A stretch of DNA of 63,541 nucleotides from Oscillospiraceae bacterium (GTDB taxonomy: Bacteria > Bacillota > Clostridia > Oscillospirales > Oscillospiraceae): NCBI GenBank assembly GCA_017410425.1, contig JAFQQV010000058.1:1-63541 (forward strand), read 5' to 3'. The position numbers and the translations under genes are program-made. This document shows positions 7,531 through 15,246 of this stretch, piece after piece (position 1 is the first letter of the stretch; every line of letters starts with the position of its first letter). Under the pieces are notes generated by a model, which was not told where the DNA came from, searched no databases, and worked only from the letters and a program-made list of their open reading frames with translations.

Positions 7531-8741
7531 TTCCTGCACGGGATCACCTCCATTAAAGAATCCAAGAAAACAAAAACCGCATGGAATCCCTTCCACACGG
7601 TTGCTTTGGCTGGGCCAATGCCCACCGTTAAATAATTATACAACAAAATTCGTTGTTTTTCAATGCAACCGCTAGATATAGTCATTATATTATTTAATTT
7701 CGACACAACTTCCATCTGTGTGGAAGGAAATACGTGCGCATGACGATAAGTTATATCAATGCTCTCGTGACCAACGCGATCAGCGATAGCTACAGCCGAG
7801 AAGCCCATATCAATTAGCAGGCTGATGTGGCTATGTCGGATTCCGTGGATTCGAATGCGCTTCACTCCGCTTGCTGCACAGCCACGGCGTATTTCAGGAT
7901 GCAAATAGGATTTCGTAAATGGGAATATACGGTCATTTTCGTTGAGTCGCAACGATTCTATATAAGCCATCATCCTATCCGCATAGAAGTCCGGCATGAG
8001 GACGCGTCGGATTCCTTTCTCAGTTTTTGGTGGTGTGATAATGTCCTCGCCTTTTATTCGTTGAAAGGATTTTGTGACGTATATAATCTTCCGTTCAAAA
8101 TCAAAATCTGCAGGTGTCAGTGCAAGCATCTCGCCAGGCCGCAGATCACACCAATAAAGCGTTTCAAATGCGTAATAAGAAGCGGGCTTACCTTTCAATG
8201 TTTCGATAAACTGTAGATATTCATCTTTCGTCCATACAAGCACCTCACCGCATTTCTCTTTGCCCATATTACCGGCTTTCGCGGCAGGGTTCTCCGGCAA
8301 ACCATAAAAACGCTCAGCATGATTGAACATGGCGCTGAGCTGATTATGAATCGTTTTAAGGTAAACAGGCGAATATGGCATTCCGTTTTCATTCGTTGTT
8401 TCCATGATGATATTTTGCCAATGGAGCACGTCCACCGGCTTCACATCACGTACACGCTCGTCTCCAAAAAACGGTAGGATTTTCTTTTCGATGATACGGC
8501 TCTTTGTCACCCAAGTGTTTTGTCGTATGCGATTCTGCAGGTCGTTCCGATAGACCTCGTAGAATGAGTTGAAGGTCATATCCAAGCTTCCTGCGGATTT
8601 TTGAAGAAACTCTCGTTCCCATGCCAGCGCATCTTTCTTTGTGATAAATCCTCTCTTGGTTTTGCGGGATGGTTCTCCCAGCCAGTTCTTATAGCGGACG
8701 GACACATACCAACGTCCGCCTTTGTCTTTGTAAGCACCCAT
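7527..8741 (-). CDS. Tyrosine-type site-specific integrase
   Basis: This 404-residue recombinase has an N-terminal AP2-like arm-binding region (KGGRWYVSVRYKNWLG), a SAM-like core-binding domain (residues about 55-160) and a catalytic domain with the Arg in CDLRPGEMLAL, the HGIRHSH box and the Tyr nucleophile in DITYRHAHVF. It resembles Tn916/phage-type integrases of Firmicutes. The start is placed at MGAYKDKGGRW because AGGAGGG lies upstream; the longer open frame has no ribosome site. An unusual tail of about 55 residues follows the usual end near SKLNN and overlaps the next gene by four bases. It probably integrates the element at guaA. Confidence 0.85.
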   Translation of the reverse strand: MGAYKDKGGRWYVSVRYKNWLGEPSRKTKRGFITKKDALAWEREFLQKSAGSLDMTFNSFYEVYRNDLQNRIRQNTWVTKSRIIEKKILPFFGDERVRDVKPVDVLHWQNIIMETTNENGMPYSPVYLKTIHNQLSAMFNHAERFYGLPENPAAKAGNMGKEKCGEVLVWTKDEYLQFIETLKGKPASYYAFETLYWCDLRPGEMLALTPADFDFERKIIYVTKSFQRIKGEDIITPPKTEKGIRRVLMPDFYADRMMAYIESLRLNENDRIFPFTKSYLHPEIRRGCAASGVKRIRIHGIRHSHISLLIDMGFSAVAIADRVGHESIDITYRHAHVFPSTQMEVVSKLNNIMTISSGCIEKQRILLYNYLTVGIGPAKATVWKGFHAVFVFLDSLMEVIPCRK

Positions 8742-8916
8742 AAAATGCCCTCCTGAAATAATATATTTAGTACCAATCGGTGTACCAACTGCATCAAAAG
8801 TGGGAACTCCAAAGCCAGTTGACACTACTTTTCGCAGTACCAAATAAATTCTCCAAAATGGGCAGCGACAGCGTGATATCGCCCGATTTTCTCTGAAAAG
8901 TCCCAAGATGTAAGAA

Positions 8917-8952
8917 ATCCGCTCACCTTTACTCGCATAAGGGTGAGCGGAT
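8917..8952. other. Perfect hairpin in the element's right end (8,742-9,110 has no gene)
   Basis: ATCCGCTCACC and GGTGAGCGGAT form an 11-bp stem with a 14-base loop, upstream of the integrase start. The 370 bases between integrase and guaA hold this hairpin, one TTTGGTATCAA repeat (8983-8993) and CTCAGAGAACTGAG-type inverted repeats close to attR. No gene is visible. Its role could be regulation of the integrase or an att-region structure. Confidence 0.6.
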
Positions 8953-9110
8953 CACTATAAAGCCACTTGAAATAATTCTGTTTTTGGTATCAAATTGACC
9001 TCAGTTCAAACTCCAATTCTTGAGAATGTGGAGAAAACACGAGATAAATCGAGCTTTTTTGAGAAAAATGAGGCTTTGTGAGACCTCAGAGAACTGAGAG
9101 AATTTTGACC

Positions 9111-9124
9111 TTTATTCCCACTCG
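9111..9124. repeat. attR of the element, within the guaA 3' end
   Basis: TTTATTCCCACTCG contains the guaA stop codon and last codons and pairs with the attL copy. The integration event leaves guaA intact. Confidence 0.75.
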
Positions 9125-10092
9125 ATGGTGCCGATGGGCTTGGGGGTCAGGTCGTAGAGGACGCGGTTGATGCCGTCCACTTCGTGGGTGATGCGCTCGG
9201 TAATGTGCTGCAGCAGCTCGAAGGGGATGTTCTCAACGGTGGCGGTCATAGCATCCATGGTGTTGACGGCGCGGATGATGGCGGGCCAACCTTCGTAACG
9301 CTTGCCGTCCTTGACGCCGACGGACTTCATGTCGGGGACAGCGATAAAGTACTGCCATACCTTGCCGGCAAGGCCGTTCTTATCAAACTCTTCGCGCAGG
9401 ATAGCATCAGCCTCACGCAGAGCGTGCAGACGGTCGCGGGTAATGGCACCCAGGCAGCGGACACCCAGGCCGGGGCCGGGGAAGGGCTGACGGTAGACCA
9501 TGCCGTGGGGCAGACCCAGAGCATCGCCGACAACGCGGACTTCGTCCTTATACAGCAGCTTGACAGGCTCAACCAGCTCAAACTGCATATCCTCAGGCAG
9601 ACCGCCAACATTGTGGTGAGCCTTGACACCGTCAGATTCCAGAATGTCGGGGTAGATGGTGCCCTGAGCGAGGAAACCGATGCCGTTGAGCTTGGCAGCT
9701 TCTTCGTCAAAGACCTTTATAAACTCAGCGCCGATGATCTTGCGCTTCTTCTCAGGCTCACTGACACCGGCCAGCAGATCGAGGAAACGGTCGGTAGCAT
9801 CGACATAGACAAGGTTTGCATCCAGCTGCTTACCGAAAACTTCGATAACCTGTTCGCTCTCACCCTTACGCATGAGACCATGGTTGACATGGACGCAGGT
9901 GAGCTGCTTGCCGATGGCCTTGATAAGCAGGGCAGCAACAACGGAGGAGTCAACACCGCCGGAGAGGGCGAGCAGGACCTTGCCGTCGCCAACCTGGGCG
10001 CGGATCTCTTTTATCTGTTCATCAATAAAAGCATTTGCCAGTTCAAGAGTAGTGATACGCTGCATAGATTCAGGGCGTACATTACCGGACAT
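9112..10092 (-). CDS. guaA: GMP synthase, ATP-pyrophosphatase subunit (no glutaminase domain)
   Basis: This 326-residue protein carries the N-type PP-loop LALSGGVDSSV near residue 45 and the GuaA C-terminal dimerisation domain with RQPFPGPGLGVRC and the end KPIGTIEWE. It amidates XMP to GMP using ammonia. Ordinary bacterial GuaA is about 510 residues with an N-terminal class I glutamine amidotransferase. Here that domain is absent and no amidotransferase gene is adjacent. This is the split arrangement known from archaea and some bacteria, so a partner must be elsewhere or free ammonia is used. Start chosen at the second ATG (MSGNVRPES) because GGAAGG sits nine bases before it. Confidence 0.85.
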   Translation of the reverse strand: MSGNVRPESMQRITTLELANAFIDEQIKEIRAQVGDGKVLLALSGGVDSSVVAALLIKAIGKQLTCVHVNHGLMRKGESEQVIEVFGKQLDANLVYVDATDRFLDLLAGVSEPEKKRKIIGAEFIKVFDEEAAKLNGIGFLAQGTIYPDILESDGVKAHHNVGGLPEDMQFELVEPVKLLYKDEVRVVGDALGLPHGMVYRQPFPGPGLGVRCLGAITRDRLHALREADAILREEFDKNGLAGKVWQYFIAVPDMKSVGVKDGKRYEGWPAIIRAVNTMDAMTATVENIPFELLQHITERITHEVDGINRVLYDLTPKPIGTIEWE

Positions 10093-10200
10093 AGAAATCA
10101 TCCTTCCAAAATAAGAATAGAATTTACTGAAAAATTATACAACTATCTCTAAAACACTGCAAGAAAAAATTTCAGAATAAGCAACAAAAGGAGAGAATAA

Positions 10201-10249
10201 CTCCCTCAGTCTTCGGCTGCCAGCTCCCTCGGAGAGGGAGCCTTTAAAA
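10201..10249. repeat. Partial copy of a palindromic MITE-like repeat
   Basis: Contains GCTCCCTCGGAGAGGGAGCC followed by TTTAAAA, preceded by a CTTCGGCTGCCAG piece. This is the half-element form of the palindromic repeat seen complete near 63,150-63,260. It sits directly beside twin-hairpin repeat copy A. Confidence 0.55.
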
Positions 10250-10250
10250 A

Positions 10251-10363
10251 CCAACTTGAAGCCCAGCGCAGCGGGTTCAAGTTGGAGAGGAAAAACAACA
10301 CCATAAGGTCAACAGCCGCCGCAGTTAAGCGACGGCTGTTGACCTTATGGTGTTGTTTTGACG
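10251..10363. repeat. Twin-hairpin repeat, copy A (also purA terminator)
   Basis: Hairpin 1 has stem CCAACTTGAA/TTCAAGTTGG around the 15-base loop GCCCAGCGCAGCGGG. The linker AGAGG follows. Hairpin 2 is a perfect 27-bp palindrome (10292-10318 with 10333-10359), and the unit ends GACG immediately before the purA stop codon. Read leftward, hairpin 2 is followed by TTTTTCCTCT and would terminate purA. Copies B and C share the loop, linker and end but not the stem sequences. Confidence 0.75.
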
Positions 10364-11641
10364 TCAGAACATGGTGATGTATGCGTCGCGCTCTGCACCG
10401 ACGGAGACATACTTGATGGGGCAGTCAACAGCCTTCTCAATGTAGCGGATGTAGTCCAGAGCTTCCTTGGGCAGGTCTTCAACGGTGCGGCACTTGCTGA
10501 TGTCGCAGTTGAAGCCGGGAACGTACTCATACACGGGCTTTGCGGCGTTGAGCTCGTCAATGTCGGAGGGGAAGTAGTCGATGCGCTGACCGTTTACTTC
10601 GTATGCAACGCAGACGGGGATTTCCTTCATGTAGGACAGAACGTCCATCTTGGTCAGGGCCAGATAGCTGCAGCCCTGCATCAGAGCACCGTAGCGGGAG
10701 GCCACAACGTCGAAACCGCCAACGCGGCGGGGTCTGCCTGTGGCAGCACCGTACTCGCCGCCTGCTGCACGCAGCTCTTCGGCCTCTGCGCCGAACATCT
10801 CACAGGTGAAGGGGCCTTCGCCAACGCAGGAGGAGTAGGCCTTCATGATGCCGATAGACTCATCCAGCTTTGCAAAGGGGATACCGGAGCCGATGGGAGC
10901 GTAGGAAGCCAGAGTGGTGGAGGCGGAGGTGTAGGGGTAGATACCAAAGTCGATATCACGCAGAGCGCCCAGCTGAGCCTCAAAGATGATGGACTTGCCG
11001 TCCTTGATGGCCTTGTTCAGATACTCAGTGGTGTTGCAGACATAGGGAGCAAAGAACTTGCCGTACTCCTCAAGCCATGCCATGATTTCGTCCAGATCAA
11101 CAGGCTCATGGCCGTAGCCCTTTTCAACGGTCAGGTTCTTCCACTCGATAATGCCTTCGAGACGGTCGCGGATGCTGTCAAAATGGAGCAGATCTCCCAT
11201 ACGCAGGGTCTTCTTCATGTACTTGTCGGCGTAGACAGGGGAGATACCGCGGCGGGTGGAGCCGAACTTCTTGTCGCCCAGACGGTCTTCTTCCAGCTCG
11301 TCGAGCATTTTGTGGTAGGGCATGCAGATGGTGGCGCGGTCAGAAATGAGCAGGTGACCGGGCTCAACCTCAACGCCGCCCTCACGCAGCTTCATAACCT
11401 CACCGTAGAGATGCTTGAGGTCGATAACGATGCCGGGGCCGAGAACGTTCACGGTCTCGTCTCTGAGAATGCCGGAAGGCATCAGGTTCATGACGAAGGT
11501 GCCTCTGTCATTGATGACAGTGTGGCCTGCGTTGTTTCCGCCCTGATAGCGAACAACGATGTCATACTTTTCGCTGAGAAGGTCGACCATACGGCCTTTG
11601 CCTTCATCGCCCCAGTTGGTACCCACTATAGAAGTCAACAT
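10364..11641 (-). CDS. purA: Adenylosuccinate synthetase
   Basis: This 425-residue enzyme links IMP and aspartate with GTP to give adenylosuccinate, the first committed step to AMP. The family marks are visible: NWGDEGKGR at the N-terminus (phosphate loop), YQGGNNAGHT, the switch loop STRRGISPVYADK (GTTGRGIGP in most relatives, so slightly divergent), YPYTSAS, GRPRRVGGFD and TKMDVL (GTP base recognition). The start follows an AGGTAAAAAG site. It lies 20 bases after purB in the same direction, so the two AMP-branch enzymes are co-transcribed. Confidence 0.95.
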   Translation of the reverse strand: MLTSIVGTNWGDEGKGRMVDLLSEKYDIVVRYQGGNNAGHTVINDRGTFVMNLMPSGILRDETVNVLGPGIVIDLKHLYGEVMKLREGGVEVEPGHLLISDRATICMPYHKMLDELEEDRLGDKKFGSTRRGISPVYADKYMKKTLRMGDLLHFDSIRDRLEGIIEWKNLTVEKGYGHEPVDLDEIMAWLEEYGKFFAPYVCNTTEYLNKAIKDGKSIIFEAQLGALRDIDFGIYPYTSASTTLASYAPIGSGIPFAKLDESIGIMKAYSSCVGEGPFTCEMFGAEAEELRAAGGEYGAATGRPRRVGGFDVVASRYGALMQGCSYLALTKMDVLSYMKEIPVCVAYEVNGQRIDYFPSDIDELNAAKPVYEYVPGFNCDISKCRTVEDLPKEALDYIRYIEKAVDCPIKYVSVGAERDAYITMF

Positions 11642-11661
11642 ATCTTTTTACCTCTTTCCGT

Positions 11662-13095
11662 TTATACGTTTATCTCAGCCTTGACGCCGATATAATCTTT
11701 GTACTTTTCCAGTACAGGTTTTACGTGTTCATTGAGGAACTTCTCACACTGATGCTCTGCCATGCCGGTGAAGGTGGAGGGATCGGTGAGAGTGTCCAGC
11801 TCTTCCTGAGTGAGGGAGAAGGTATCGTCTGCCATGACGCGCTGGAGAAGGTCATTCTCGCGGCCGTAGAGCTTTACCTGCTCGGCGGCAGCCACGCTGT
11901 GGCGGCGGATAGCTTCGTGCAGAGCCTGGCGGTCGCCGCCCTTGTTCTTGACGCAGTACATGAGGATGTTTTCAGTTGCCATGAAGGGCAGCTCCTCGTT
12001 CATGTGCTTTTCAATAACGGCGGGGTAGACCTTCATACCGCGGACCACATTGATGTACAGGGTCAGAATGGAGTCGCAGGCGAGGAATGCTTCGGGGATG
12101 GAGATGCGGCGATTTGCAGAGTCGTCCAGAGTGCGCTCCAGCCACTGGGCGGAGGCGGTGATGGAGGCGTTCTGCAGGTCGCAGATGATGTAGCGGCTCA
12201 GGGAGGCGATACGCTCAGAGCGCATGGGGTTGCGCTTGTACGCCATGGCGGAGGAGCCGATCTGGCCGGATTCAAAAGGCTCGTCCACTTCCTTGAGGTG
12301 GCTGAGCAGTCTAATATCGCTGGAGAACTTGGAGGCGGACTGGGCAATGCCGCAGAGCACCTGCAGCACGGCATAGTCAACCTTGCGGCTATAGGTCTGG
12401 CCGGTGACACTCTGGCAGGCATCAAAGCCCATCTTTGCAGCGATCCTGCGCTCCAGCTCCTCAACCTTCTCAGCGTCGCCGTCAAAAAGCTCCAGGAAGC
12501 TTGCGCCGGTACCGGTGGTACCCTTGCAGCCAAGAAGCTTCAGATGCTCCAGCTGGAAGTCCAGCTGCTCAATATCAAACAGCAGGTCATTGAGCCAGAG
12601 GGTTGCGCGCTTACCCACGGTGGTGGGCTGGGCGGCCTGGAAATGGGTGAAGGCCAGGGTGGGCTGTGCCTTGTACTTCTCTGCAAACTCGGCAAGGGCC
12701 GCAACTGCGTTTACCAGAAGCTTGCGGATGATGAGCAGGGCACCGTGCATACGGATAATATCGGTATTGTCGCCCACGTAGCAGGAGGTGGCGCCCAGGT
12801 GGATGATGGGCTTTGCCTTGGGGCAGACCTCACCGAAGGTGAGCACATGGGCCATAACGTCGTGACGGACCTTATACTCATGGGCGGCAGCGGTCTTATA
12901 GTCTATATCATAAAGGTGTGCGCGCATTTCGTCAAGCTGTTCGTCAGTAATGTTCAGACCCAGCTCCTGTTCGCTCTCTGCCAGGGCAAGCCAGAGCTTG
13001 CGCCAGGTGGAAAACTTGTTGTCGTCAGAGAACTGACGCTTCATTTCCTCGGTGGCGTAACGGCCGCAGAGGGGATTTTCATAAAACTCATGCAT
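11662..13095 (-). CDS. purB: Adenylosuccinate lyase
   Basis: This 477-residue fumarase/aspartase-superfamily enzyme cleaves adenylosuccinate to AMP and SAICAR to AICAR. The signature loop is GSSAMAYKRNPMRSERI near residue 285 (GSSAMPYKRNP in many relatives). HLGATSCYVGDNTD near residue 105 and TGTGASFLELFDGD carry catalytic and substrate residues. The length suits the longer eukaryote-like branch seen in many Clostridia. It sits between nadE (18 bases) and purA (20 bases) with no terminator on either side. Confidence 0.95.
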   Translation of the reverse strand: MHEFYENPLCGRYATEEMKRQFSDDNKFSTWRKLWLALAESEQELGLNITDEQLDEMRAHLYDIDYKTAAAHEYKVRHDVMAHVLTFGEVCPKAKPIIHLGATSCYVGDNTDIIRMHGALLIIRKLLVNAVAALAEFAEKYKAQPTLAFTHFQAAQPTTVGKRATLWLNDLLFDIEQLDFQLEHLKLLGCKGTTGTGASFLELFDGDAEKVEELERRIAAKMGFDACQSVTGQTYSRKVDYAVLQVLCGIAQSASKFSSDIRLLSHLKEVDEPFESGQIGSSAMAYKRNPMRSERIASLSRYIICDLQNASITASAQWLERTLDDSANRRISIPEAFLACDSILTLYINVVRGMKVYPAVIEKHMNEELPFMATENILMYCVKNKGGDRQALHEAIRRHSVAAAEQVKLYGRENDLLQRVMADDTFSLTQEELDTLTDPSTFTGMAEHQCEKFLNEHVKPVLEKYKDYIGVKAEINV

Positions 13096-13113
13096 GATGT
13101 TTCTCCCTGCCTC

Positions 13114-13845
13114 TCAATCGTACTTATACATGGTGATGGGACGGCGTTTGTGTTCGCTGCGGCTGTGGTAACGGTCTATTATAGCCTTGTCCTCTGCATT
13201 GACTTGGCCGGTGAGAAGATAGGTGTCGATGGCCTTGTAGGTCACACCCATGTCCTGCTCGTCGGTCTGGCCGTCATAGAGGCCGGCGGAAGGGGCCTTG
13301 TCTATGATGCAGCGGGGGGCCTTGAGATACTCGAGAAATTCAAAGACTTCGGTGGCGGTCAGGTCGGAGATGGGATTGAAGTCACATGCACCGTCGCCCC
13401 ACTTGGTGAAGTAGCCCATGTGGCGCTCGGAGCGGTTGCCGGTGCCGGCTACCAGACGGTTTTCTGCAGCGCCGATGGCGTAAAGGGTGGTCATACGCAG
13501 GCGGGGGGCAAGATTTGTCAGCGCCATGTCATTGATGGTGCAGACCTTTTCAAGCTCTTTAAGCTCTGCTTCGCGTACTGCGGTAAGATCCACGGTGCGG
13601 CACTCAATACCATACTGATTTACCAGGGCGTTTGCATCATTGGTGTCGGCCTCATAGTTGCGCCTGGAGGCGCAGGGCATGATGACGCTCAGGGTGTTGT
13701 CGCAGGCGGCCTTGCACAGAATGCCCACAAGGGCACAGTCCTTGCCGCCGGAGTTGCCGAAGACGATGCCGGAGGCGTGGGCGCTTTCAACAAGCTCACG
13801 GATAAAGGCTACTCTGCCTTCAAATTCAGCCTTGTAATCTCTCAT
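13114..13845 (-). CDS. nadE: NAD(+) synthase, ammonia-dependent type
   Basis: This 243-residue N-type ATP pyrophosphatase converts nicotinic acid adenine dinucleotide to NAD. The PP-loop is NSGGKDC (SGGxDS in the consensus, with Cys for the last Ser). GTGNRSERHMGYFTKWGDGACD is split here as GTGNRSE and GYFTKWGDGACD, both typical of NadE. No glutaminase domain is present, so ammonia is the nitrogen donor. It follows the last LRR lipoprotein gene by 27 bases with no terminator, an odd pairing of a housekeeping gene with surface proteins. Confidence 0.9.
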   Translation of the reverse strand: MRDYKAEFEGRVAFIRELVESAHASGIVFGNSGGKDCALVGILCKAACDNTLSVIMPCASRRNYEADTNDANALVNQYGIECRTVDLTAVREAELKELEKVCTINDMALTNLAPRLRMTTLYAIGAAENRLVAGTGNRSERHMGYFTKWGDGACDFNPISDLTATEVFEFLEYLKAPRCIIDKAPSAGLYDGQTDEQDMGVTYKAIDTYLLTGQVNAEDKAIIDRYHSRSEHKRRPITMYKYD

Positions 13846-13872
13846 TTCTTTGTCCTTTCTCAGTGCCCTGAT

Positions 13873-15228
13873 TTAATACAGGGGGTCGTTCCAGTAGAAG
13901 GAGAATGCGGTGGAGGCGTAATCATCAAACTGCTCGCGCAGGAGAATATAACGGTCATGGTAGATATACATATAAGCCAGCTCATTGTAGTCCACATAGC
14001 GCCAGCGTCCGCCGACGGGGTCAATGTATACCTCGGTGTTGATTTCACAGTTGGGTGCGGCGGCCTGCATCTGGGCGACCTGCTCGGCAGGGACGGGGTT
14101 GATGCAGCCGATCCAGAGCCTTTCAAGCTCGGTAAGGCCGTAGAGAGGGGAAATGTCGCAGAGCTCATAATTGTATGCGATGTTCAGGTGGCGCAGGTTC
14201 TTCAGCTCGGAAAGGGGGCTGAGGTCAGTGCAGAGAGTGGTCTGCATTTCAAGATACTCAAGGTTCTTGCAGTTTGCCAGAGGGCTTGCATCGGTCCAGC
14301 AGGCCATGGCCAGGATTGCCACCTCAAGCTTGGACATATAGGCCACAAAGTCAATGTCCCAGAGATCATCGTTATGGCCCAGGTCAAGAAATCTCACATC
14401 GGTGCAGTACTTGAGCACATCGGTATTGTCACCGTTGAGCATGCCGCCCTTGGAGGGAGCAGAGGCCAGAATACGCTCCACATCAGTGCGCACACTGTAG
14501 GCATCGCCGAACCAGATGCGCCAGACAACCTTAACATCGGGATAAGCGTCACGGATGGCGGCCATGTCCTCATTGGAGACACCGCAGGTATCCATGTCCA
14601 GATAAGTCAGATCCGGCATATATGCCATGACCTGCTTTACATATGCGCCGCCGTCGTTGACGGGGACATGGCTGAGGTTTATCTGTGTATTCTGCAGATC
14701 CATCTCTTTTCCGTAAAGATCGAAGAGGTATTTGAACTTTACATCGGGGCAGGCCTGCTTGAGAACATCAATGTCCTCCCAGCCCATGCCGCTGCGCTCG
14801 CTGCCAAGCTCTATGCTTTCAAGCTCAGGCAGATAGCGGAGCACTTCGGCGGCGCTGCGGATGTCAGCGCTTCCCATGGCGGAAAGGTCTGCAGATTTGG
14901 CGGAAGTGTCCAGCACTGTACCGTCAGGCAGGGTGACGGTGTAAGTTACCTTGACCTGAGGATTGTTCTGAGCCCAGGCGTAAATCTCATCAACACACTC
15001 ACTGCCGCTGAAGTCTGCGGACTTGAGCGCAGTAAGCTGGTCGAGAAGCTGGGTCTCGCCGCTCTGCAGCACTATTGCAAGCTCGGTGGTGGTATCAATC
15101 TGAAACTCGCCGGCGCTGAGTGTGACGCTGGTGGGAACTGCAGGCTCTTCAGGCTTCTTTGAGCAGCCGCAGAGCAGGGCGCAGACGAGGATGATAATAA
15201 GCAAAAGGGAAAATCTTTTTCCGTTCAT
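13873..15228 (-). CDS. Leucine-rich-repeat lipoprotein, tandem paralogue 4
   Basis: This 451-residue exported lipoprotein has signal peptide ending LLCGC with the lipid-anchor Cys. A central block GSERSGMGWEDIDVLKQ...FKYLFDLYGKEMDLQNTQ and a C-terminal LRR region (FLDLGHNDDL, LEYLEMQT, NLRHLNIAYN, DISPLYGLTELERLWIG) follow. The end is FYWNDPLY. It is about half identical by eye to the next gene upstream. Internalin-like LRRs usually bind protein or glycan partners at the cell surface; the ligand is unknown. It is the last of four paralogues and is followed by nadE. Confidence 0.8.
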   Translation of the reverse strand: MNGKRFSLLLIIILVCALLCGCSKKPEEPAVPTSVTLSAGEFQIDTTTELAIVLQSGETQLLDQLTALKSADFSGSECVDEIYAWAQNNPQVKVTYTVTLPDGTVLDTSAKSADLSAMGSADIRSAAEVLRYLPELESIELGSERSGMGWEDIDVLKQACPDVKFKYLFDLYGKEMDLQNTQINLSHVPVNDGGAYVKQVMAYMPDLTYLDMDTCGVSNEDMAAIRDAYPDVKVVWRIWFGDAYSVRTDVERILASAPSKGGMLNGDNTDVLKYCTDVRFLDLGHNDDLWDIDFVAYMSKLEVAILAMACWTDASPLANCKNLEYLEMQTTLCTDLSPLSELKNLRHLNIAYNYELCDISPLYGLTELERLWIGCINPVPAEQVAQMQAAAPNCEINTEVYIDPVGGRWRYVDYNELAYMYIYHDRYILLREQFDDYASTAFSFYWNDPLY

Positions 15229-15246
15229 CGGGAATCCTCCGAAAAA

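Larger units (their letters stand above)
5288..9110. mobile_element. Small integrative element (about 3.8 kb) in the 3' end of guaA
   Basis: The element is bounded by the att duplication, with a tyrosine integrase next to the guaA-side end. It carries two genes downstream of the integrase in the same direction. The cargo has longer A/T-rich stretches than the flanking genes, consistent with transfer. No excisionase, relaxase, replication or capsid gene is visible, so it is either a minimal element mobilised by others or a decayed remnant. TTTGGTATCAA-type repeats lie inside both ends and could be integrase arm sites. Confidence 0.75.

Noticed and set aside
11725-15162. Open frame of 1,145 codons on the plus strand
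   Set aside because: It is antisense to purB, nadE and an LRR gene, all with clear family motifs. GC-rich third positions in those genes remove stop codons on the opposite strand. No ribosome site or recognisable domain.
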